28,878 nt of DNA from DATJPD01 sp036394195 (lineage in GTDB: Bacteria; Pseudomonadota; Alphaproteobacteria; CACIAM-22H2): assembly GCA_036394195.1 (NCBI GenBank), contig DASWFO010000324.1, positions 1 to 28,878 of the forward strand, read 5' to 3'. Made by a program: the position numbers and the translations under genes. Within the stretch, counting starts at the first letter, position 1, and the number at the start of each line of letters is the position of its first letter. A model generated the notes under the pieces. That model was not told the DNA's origin, ran no database searches, and worked only from the letters and a program-made list of their open reading frames with translations. Shown here in pieces: positions 24,299 through 28,878 of the stretch.

Positions 24299-25204
24299 AT
24301 GAGCGATAATGTCCTTCCGATCGTCTTGTTCTCTCCTGACAGCGTTGTCAGGTTCTCTCCCGAAAACATCGTCAGGCGACGCAGCGCCTCGTGGCGCGGC
24401 TTCGGCGTGGAAATCATTCAGGCGGTGGAGCAGAAGCCGTTCGAATACGGGTTCCGCGCCCAGTGCCACCTTCTCGTCGCGACCGAGCGGGCGGAGCGCT
24501 TCGAAGGCGAGACGTCGATCGACGGCGCGCTGAGGTCGACCCGCCGGGAGTTCAGCCGCAAGCTCACTCTGGTTCCGGCCGGGTGCGAGTATTACGGCTG
24601 GCAAAACCCGCGCGTGCTCACCCGAACGATGTATTTCTATATCGATCCGGCGGGACCGCTCGTGGCACCCGAATTGCGCTTCTCCGACATCCCCTTCGAG
24701 CCGCGCCTGTTCTTCGAAGACGCGGCATTGTGGGAGACGACCCGCAAGCTGAAGCACCTGGTCGAGGGCATGCATGCCGACGACCAGGCCTACGCCGAAT
24801 CATTGAGCGTCGTCCTGGCGCACGAGCTGATCCGGCTGAACTCCGGCCTTTCCGCGAAAGTGCCCGCGGTCCGCGGCGGGCTTGCGGCGTGGCAGAAGAA
24901 GGCCGTCGAAGACTACATCAGCGCGCATCTGACCGAGACGATCCCGCTCGACGATCTCGCCGGAATCGCGCGGCTAAGCCCGTTTCATTTCTCACGGGCG
25001 TTCAAGCAGAGCTTCGGCCTGCCGCCGCACCGCTATCACATGCACCGGCGCATCGAGCACGCCAAGGGGCTGCTCGTGAGACCCGGCGTCACGGTGACTG
25101 AAGTCGGGATTCGACTCGGCTTCTCCGACACCAGCTCGTTCAGCGTCGCCTTCCGGCGATTCACCGGCACCACCCCGGGGGCCTACCGGCGGAGCGCCGC
25201 GTAA
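24299..25204 (+). CDS. AraC-family transcriptional regulator
   Basis: This is a 301-residue protein. The N-terminal ~190 residues are a ligand-sensing domain of the AraC-type cupin kind. The C-terminal ~100 residues contain the two AraC helix-turn-helix motifs: IPLDDLAGIARLSPFHFSRAF (split here as IPLDDLAGIA and SPFHFSRAFKQSFG) and VTEVGIRLGFSDTSSFSVAF, then RRFTGTTPGAYRR, the family signature end. The ATG at 24299 was chosen from the domain start; a longer frame upstream lacks similarity. It diverges from the aldo/keto reductase-hydroxylase operon across a repeat-rich region. It is therefore the likely regulator of that operon, probably responding to the substrate. Confidence 0.93.
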   Translation: MSDNVLPIVLFSPDSVVRFSPENIVRRRSASWRGFGVEIIQAVEQKPFEYGFRAQCHLLVATERAERFEGETSIDGALRSTRREFSRKLTLVPAGCEYYGWQNPRVLTRTMYFYIDPAGPLVAPELRFSDIPFEPRLFFEDAALWETTRKLKHLVEGMHADDQAYAESLSVVLAHELIRLNSGLSAKVPAVRGGLAAWQKKAVEDYISAHLTETIPLDDLAGIARLSPFHFSRAFKQSFGLPPHRYHMHRRIEHAKGLLVRPGVTVTEVGIRLGFSDTSSFSVAFRRFTGTTPGAYRRSAA

Positions 25205-25227
25205 CCCGCAGATCCTGGCGATACCCC

Positions 25228-26004
25228 TCAGATCAGCGACTGCGTGTCGCCGTCGGCGGCCAGCGCCTGGCCGGAGACGTTGTGGCCAGCGTCGGCGCAC
25301 ACGAACAGGATCATGTTGGCGATATCCTGCTCCGTGACCATGCGGCCGAGCGACGCCTGGCTCACATATTTCTTCTCCATCTCGGCGTAGGGAACGCCCA
25401 GCGACTTGGCCTTGGCGTCGATGACGCGCCGGATGCGCGGCCCGTCGACCGCGCCCGGCAGGATCGCGTTGACGCGGATCTTGTCCAGACCCAGCTCCAT
25501 GGCGAGGCTTTTGGTGAATCCGACCACCGCCCATTTCGACGACGAATAAGGCGTGCGGCGCGGAAAGCCGAACCGTCCTGCGGCCGATGACAGGTTGACG
25601 ATCGAGCCGCCGCCGGCCTTGCGCAGCAGCGGCACCGCGCGGCGGGCGCAGAGGAACTGGCCGGTGATGTTCACCGCCAAGGTGCGCTCCCAGTCGGCGA
25701 GCGTCAGCTCCTCGACCGGTCCGGTCGGGCCGGCGATGCCGGCGTTGTTCACCAGGATATCCAGGCCGCCGAGAAATTTCTGCGCCTCGGCGAACAGGCG
25801 GTCGACCTGCTTCTCGTCCGAGACGTCCGCCAGCGTCGCGCCGATCCCGGGATTGTCCTTAGCGAACGCGTCGAGCGCCGCCTTGTCGACATCGCAGACG
25901 AACACGCGGGCGCCCTCGCCGGCAAAGCTGCGCGCCGTCACCCGGCCGATTCCGGATGCGCCCGCCGTGATCAGCACCCGTTTGCCGCTCAACGCGAGGT
26001 CCAT
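25228..26004 (-). CDS. Short-chain dehydrogenase/reductase
   Basis: This is a 258-residue cytoplasmic NAD(P)-dependent enzyme. The cofactor loop is TAGASGIG (residues 13-20), Asp39 at the end of beta-2 suggests NAD preference, and NNAG is at 86-89. The catalytic Ser140, Tyr153 and Lys157 (YSSSK) are all present. The ATG at 26004 has a strong GGAGGGAGG ribosome site. It converges with the AraC gene and diverges from the GMC oxidoreductase with only 76 bases between starts. The shared position suggests a joint alcohol/hydroxy-acid oxidation route. Substrate unknown. Confidence 0.93.
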   Translation of the reverse strand: MDLALSGKRVLITAGASGIGRVTARSFAGEGARVFVCDVDKAALDAFAKDNPGIGATLADVSDEKQVDRLFAEAQKFLGGLDILVNNAGIAGPTGPVEELTLADWERTLAVNITGQFLCARRAVPLLRKAGGGSIVNLSSAAGRFGFPRRTPYSSSKWAVVGFTKSLAMELGLDKIRVNAILPGAVDGPRIRRVIDAKAKSLGVPYAEMEKKYVSQASLGRMVTEQDIANMILFVCADAGHNVSGQALAADGDTQSLI

Positions 26005-26080
26005 AGGTCCTCCCTCCGACTTGTTTTGGCGATCATGCCACGGTCTTGCGAGCGCGGTACAGGCCTGCAAGACTGCCGCG

Positions 26081-27715
26081 GTGGACACGACATCCGATAC
26101 GCCGCGCCCGGTCGGCGCGTTCGATTACATCATCGTCGGCGCGGGCTCGGCCGGCTGCGTGCTGGCGAACCGGCTCTCCGTCGACCCGTCGGTGAAGGTC
26201 TTGCTGCTCGAGGCCGGTGGGCGGGATAACTATCTCTGGATCCACATCCCGATCGGCTATCTCTACACACAGAACAACCCGCGCACCGACTGGTGCTTCA
26301 AGACCGATGCCGAGCCGGGGCTGAACGGCCGCGCGCTCAACTATCCGCGCGGGCGGGTGCTGGGCGGCTGCTCGGCGATCAACGGCATGATCTACATGCG
26401 CGGCCAGGCGCGCGACTACGATCTGTGGCGGCAGCTCGGCAACGCCGGCTGGTCGTGGGACGACGTCCTGCCCTATTTCCGCCGTCACGAGGACCACTGT
26501 GACGGCGAGACCGAGCATCACGGCGCCGGCGGCGAGTGGCGGGTCGAGCAGATGCGCCTGTCGTGGGAGATCCTCGACGCGTTCCGCGCCGCCGCGGCGG
26601 AGGTTGGCATTCCCAACGTTCCCGATTTCAACCGCGGCGACAACGCGGGCTGCGGCTATTTCGAGGTGAACCAGAAACGCGGTGTGCGCTGGACGACCGC
26701 CAAGGCGTTCCTCCGCCCGGCGTTGAAGCGGCCGAACCTGACGCTGATGATCCACGCACAGGTGAAATCGCTGCGGCTCGACGGCCGGCGCGTCGCCGGC
26801 GTCGAATTCTGGCGCGAGGGCGAGCTCTGCACTGCCGAGGTGCTCGGCGAGGTGATCCTCGCCGCCGGTGCCGTCGGCTCGCCGCAGCTGCTGCAGGTGT
26901 CCGGCATCGGGCCGGCGGCGCTGCTGACGCAATACGGCGTGCCCGTGACGCACGACCTGCCCGGCGTCGGCGAGAACCTGCAGGACCATCTGCAAGTCCG
27001 CACCGTATATAAAGTGCAGAACACCCGCACGTTGAACGAGCAGGCGAACCGCCTGCTTGGGCGGGTCGGCATGGGCTTGCAATATTTCCTGATGCGGCGT
27101 GGGCCGCTGACGATGGCGCCCAGCCAGCTCGGTGCGTTCGCGAGGAGCGACGGCTCGCGCGAAACGCCGAACCTGCAGTATCACATCCAGCCGCTCAGTC
27201 TCGACAAGTTCGGCGATCCCCTGCACCCGTTCGGTGCCTTCACCGCCTCGGTCGCCAATTTGCGCCCGACCAGTCGCGGCCATGTCCGGATCAAGAGTCC
27301 CGACCCGCGCGCCCATCCGGCGATCCGGCCGAACTATCTTGTAACGCCCGAGGATCGCCGCGTCGCCGCGGACTCGATCCGCCTCACCCGCCGCATCTGC
27401 GGCGCCAAGGCGATGGCGAAGTTCGCGCCCGAGGAATTCCGGCCGGGGCCGCAGCTCGCATCCGACGAAGAGCTGGCGCGGGCCGCGGGCGATATCGGCA
27501 CGACGATCTTCCACCCGGTGGGCACCTGCAAGATGGGCCCCGATCCGCTGGCGGTGGTCGACGAGCGGCTGCGCGTGCACGGCATTGGAGGGCTCCGCGT
27601 CGTCGACGCCTCCGTCATGCCGACCATCACCTCCGGCAACACGAACGCCCCGACCATGATGATCGCCGAAAAAGGTGCCGACATGATCCTGAAGGACCGC
27701 CGCGCGATGGCCTAG
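26081..27715 (+). CDS. GMC-family FAD oxidoreductase (choline/alcohol dehydrogenase-like)
   Basis: This is a 544-residue flavoprotein. The FAD-binding GAGSAG lies at residues 20-25, with LLLEAGG (40-46) after it. PRGRVLGGCSAINGMIYMRG and the GAVGSPQLLQVSGIG signature of the GMC family follow. The catalytic His478 (HPVGTCKMG) and an Asn in SGNTNAPT (520-522) complete the active site. Such enzymes oxidise primary alcohols or choline to aldehydes and reduce quinone or oxygen. No upstream ATG fits; the GTG at 26081 is the only start that opens the domain cleanly, with a weak ribosome site. It diverges from the short-chain dehydrogenase and is followed after 12 bases by the DNA glycosylase gene. 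Confidence 0.92.
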   Translation: MDTTSDTPRPVGAFDYIIVGAGSAGCVLANRLSVDPSVKVLLLEAGGRDNYLWIHIPIGYLYTQNNPRTDWCFKTDAEPGLNGRALNYPRGRVLGGCSAINGMIYMRGQARDYDLWRQLGNAGWSWDDVLPYFRRHEDHCDGETEHHGAGGEWRVEQMRLSWEILDAFRAAAAEVGIPNVPDFNRGDNAGCGYFEVNQKRGVRWTTAKAFLRPALKRPNLTLMIHAQVKSLRLDGRRVAGVEFWREGELCTAEVLGEVILAAGAVGSPQLLQVSGIGPAALLTQYGVPVTHDLPGVGENLQDHLQVRTVYKVQNTRTLNEQANRLLGRVGMGLQYFLMRRGPLTMAPSQLGAFARSDGSRETPNLQYHIQPLSLDKFGDPLHPFGAFTASVANLRPTSRGHVRIKSPDPRAHPAIRPNYLVTPEDRRVAADSIRLTRRICGAKAMAKFAPEEFRPGPQLASDEELARAAGDIGTTIFHPVGTCKMGPDPLAVVDERLRVHGIGGLRVVDASVMPTITSGNTNAPTMMIAEKGADMILKDRRAMA

Positions 27716-27727
27716 CAGGCTATCCTC

Positions 27728-28531
27728 ATGCCCGAACTGCCCGACGTCGAGAACTACACGCGCTATTTCAAGCGCCACGCGCTGCGCAAGACCGTCACCG
27801 GCGTGCACGTGGGCGACCGGCGCGCCTTGGCGAAGGTCTCGCCGGAGACCCTGCGAAAGCGCGCCCTCGGCTCCCAGTTCAGCGAGGCCCGCCGGCACGG
27901 CAAGCACCTCCTGGCCCGGCTGAGCAAGGGCGGCTGGATCACCATGCATTTCGGGATGACCGGCTATCTCGCGTGGTTCAAGGACGGCGACCCAGACCCG
28001 CGCTATGACCGGGTGCGCTTCGATTTCGGCAAGGCCGGCCATCTCGCCTTCGTCGATCCGCGGCTGTTCGGCCGGGTCGGCTTGGTCGAGGATGCCGACG
28101 CGTTCATTGCCCAGCAGCGCCTCGGGCCCGACGCGCTCGACCCTCACTTCACCTTCGAGCGCTTCAAGGAGGCGCTGCGCGGCCGGGGCACGCTGAAAGC
28201 CGTGCTGATGGACCAGAGCCGCATCGCCGGAATCGGCAACATCTACGCCGATGAGATCCTGTTCCAGGCGCGGTTGCACCCGCTGACCGACGTCCGCCGT
28301 CTCACACCGGCGCAGATGAAGGCGCTCTACACCGCCATGCGGCGCGTGCTGAAGGTCGCGATCGCCGCTGGCGCCGGCGCCGAGCACTTCACCCACCGCC
28401 TGCCGAAGAGCTATCTGCTGCGCCAGCGCGAGAAAGGCGGCAAATGTCCGCGCAACCACGGCCCGCTGAAGGTGATCACGGCGGCCGGCCGGACGACATA
28501 TTTCTGCCCGGTGTGTCAGAAAAAGGCGTAG
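27728..28531 (+). CDS. Fpg/Nei-family DNA glycosylase with variant zinc finger
   Basis: This is a 267-residue base-excision-repair enzyme. The mature N-terminus PELPDVE supplies catalytic Pro2 and Glu3. Lys59 (RHGKHL) fits the conserved DNA-phosphate lysine, and GIGNIYADEIL carries the conserved Asn171. The C-terminal zinc finger departs from the usual C-X2-C-X16-C-X2-C: the visible ligands are Cys240, His244, Cys260 and Cys263, so one cysteine of the first pair is replaced by a shifted histidine. The length fits the family. It may recognise oxidised purines or pyrimidines; which one cannot be told. It sits 12 bases after the GMC gene, possibly co-transcribed, though the functions seem unrelated. 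Confidence 0.88.
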   Translation: MPELPDVENYTRYFKRHALRKTVTGVHVGDRRALAKVSPETLRKRALGSQFSEARRHGKHLLARLSKGGWITMHFGMTGYLAWFKDGDPDPRYDRVRFDFGKAGHLAFVDPRLFGRVGLVEDADAFIAQQRLGPDALDPHFTFERFKEALRGRGTLKAVLMDQSRIAGIGNIYADEILFQARLHPLTDVRRLTPAQMKALYTAMRRVLKVAIAAGAGAEHFTHRLPKSYLLRQREKGGKCPRNHGPLKVITAAGRTTYFCPVCQKKA

Positions 28532-28543
28532 CCGCTCCGAAGC

Positions 28544-28592
28544 CCCTCTACCACGAAGTGGGAGAGGGAGGGGCCCACCGCGAAGCGGTGGG
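28544..28592. repeat. Pair of palindromic (REP-like) hairpins
   Basis: Two hairpins lie back to back. CCCTCT plus CCAC at 28544-28554 pairs with GTGG plus AGAGGG at 28558-28568, with one mismatch. CCCACCGC at 28574-28581 pairs perfectly with GCGGTGGG at 28585-28592. Both have GAA loops. They lie just after the glycosylase gene and just before the end of the IS110-type transposase gene. They could act as a terminator or be an insertion target. Confidence 0.7.
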
Positions 28593-28606
28593 AGCAACTG
28601 TGTCTA

Positions 28607-28878
28607 TCAGGCGTTCGCATGGTTCCATGGCTGATCGTCCCTGACCATGGCGTTGAGGGTGACGAGCATTTTGCGCATCAGCGCGACGGTAGCCACTTTG
28701 GGTGCTTTACCGGCTGCGATCAGGCGCCGGTAGTACAGGCCAAGCGGCGATTTGCTTAGGGCAGCCGCGCGCGCTGCCATGTAGAGCGTTGTACGAACCG
28801 CGGCCCGGCCGCCGGCGATGGATCGGGTTCCTCTGAGCTTGCCGCTGTCGTGATCGAAGGGAGCCAGGCCGACAAGGG
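28607..28878 (-). CDS. IS110-family transposase, C-terminal part (runs off the window)
   Basis: The visible 90 residues read LVGLAPFDHDSGKLRGTR..IAGGRAAVRTTLYMAA and end in LNAMVRDDQPWNHANA. This is the Transposase_20 domain, including the conserved serine region of IS110/IS1111 recombinases. In this family the element ends encode a guide (bridge) RNA that pairs with target and donor DNA. The stop codon lies 15 bases from a REP-like palindrome. The upstream part of the gene is outside the window, so intactness is unknown. Confidence 0.88.
   Translation of the reverse strand, partial: LVGLAPFDHDSGKLRGTRSIAGGRAAVRTTLYMAARAAALSKSPLGLYYRRLIAAGKAPKVATVALMRKMLVTLNAMVRDDQPWNHANA

Noticed and set aside
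26033..28597. Minus-strand frame of 854 codons
   Set aside because: It is antisense to the GMC oxidoreductase and Fpg-like genes, both of which have clear catalytic motifs. High GC produces such long shadow frames.

Overview
The window is high-GC DNA from an alphaproteobacterium, most likely a Bradyrhizobium/Rhodopseudomonas-like member of the Hyphomicrobiales. This rests on the protein styles (small helical 'LRxxA...YExLA' proteins, DUF2946, NiCoT, a B12-riboswitch receptor) and on intergenic palindromes of the 'ccttcgagac...tcctcagga' and 'cctctcccc...ggagagg' kind. It is a taxonomic inference by eye, not a search. Both edges are mobile DNA: the start of an IS3-family orfA (left) and the C-terminal part of an IS110-family transposase (right).

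Region 1 (about 200-6400, all minus strand) is a metal-handling block. In transcription order it holds an outer-membrane-type beta-barrel protein, CopC, a PCuAC copper chaperone, a fused CopD/cytochrome c/thioredoxin-like membrane protein, a NiCoT nickel/cobalt transporter and a small Tat-type zinc-ribbon protein. A DUF2946 protein lies just upstream of the barrel gene.

Region 2 (6700-11400, plus strand) is the most interesting part. It is a compact three-gene biosynthetic operon: an Sfp-type phosphopantetheinyl transferase, a 1034-residue single-module synthetase and a Rossmann methyltransferase-like protein. The synthetase joins an acetoacetyl-CoA-synthetase-like adenylation domain to a carrier domain and a thioesterase. 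The transferase would prime the carrier, the adenylation domain would load a keto- or hydroxy-acid, the thioesterase would release or dimerise it, and the last enzyme could decorate the product. I do not recognise a described system with this layout.

Region 3 (11493-14630, minus strand) is a cobalamin riboswitch followed by a TonB-dependent receptor and its own TonB, a vitamin B12/cobalt-type uptake unit. A lone ABC substrate-binding protein and a small secreted regulatory-fold protein diverge from it (14707-16178).

Region 4 (16300-19860) holds small helical proteins, a DUF763 protein, an XRE regulator and hypothetical genes. Region 5 (19654-25204) is a periplasmic-type molybdenum hydroxylase operon (aldo/keto reductase, secreted protein, 2Fe-2S subunit, molybdopterin subunit, small ORF). 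It diverges from an AraC regulator across an intergenic region rich in direct repeats. Region 6 (25228-28531) carries a short-chain dehydrogenase, a divergent GMC oxidoreductase and an Fpg-like DNA glycosylase with an altered zinc finger.
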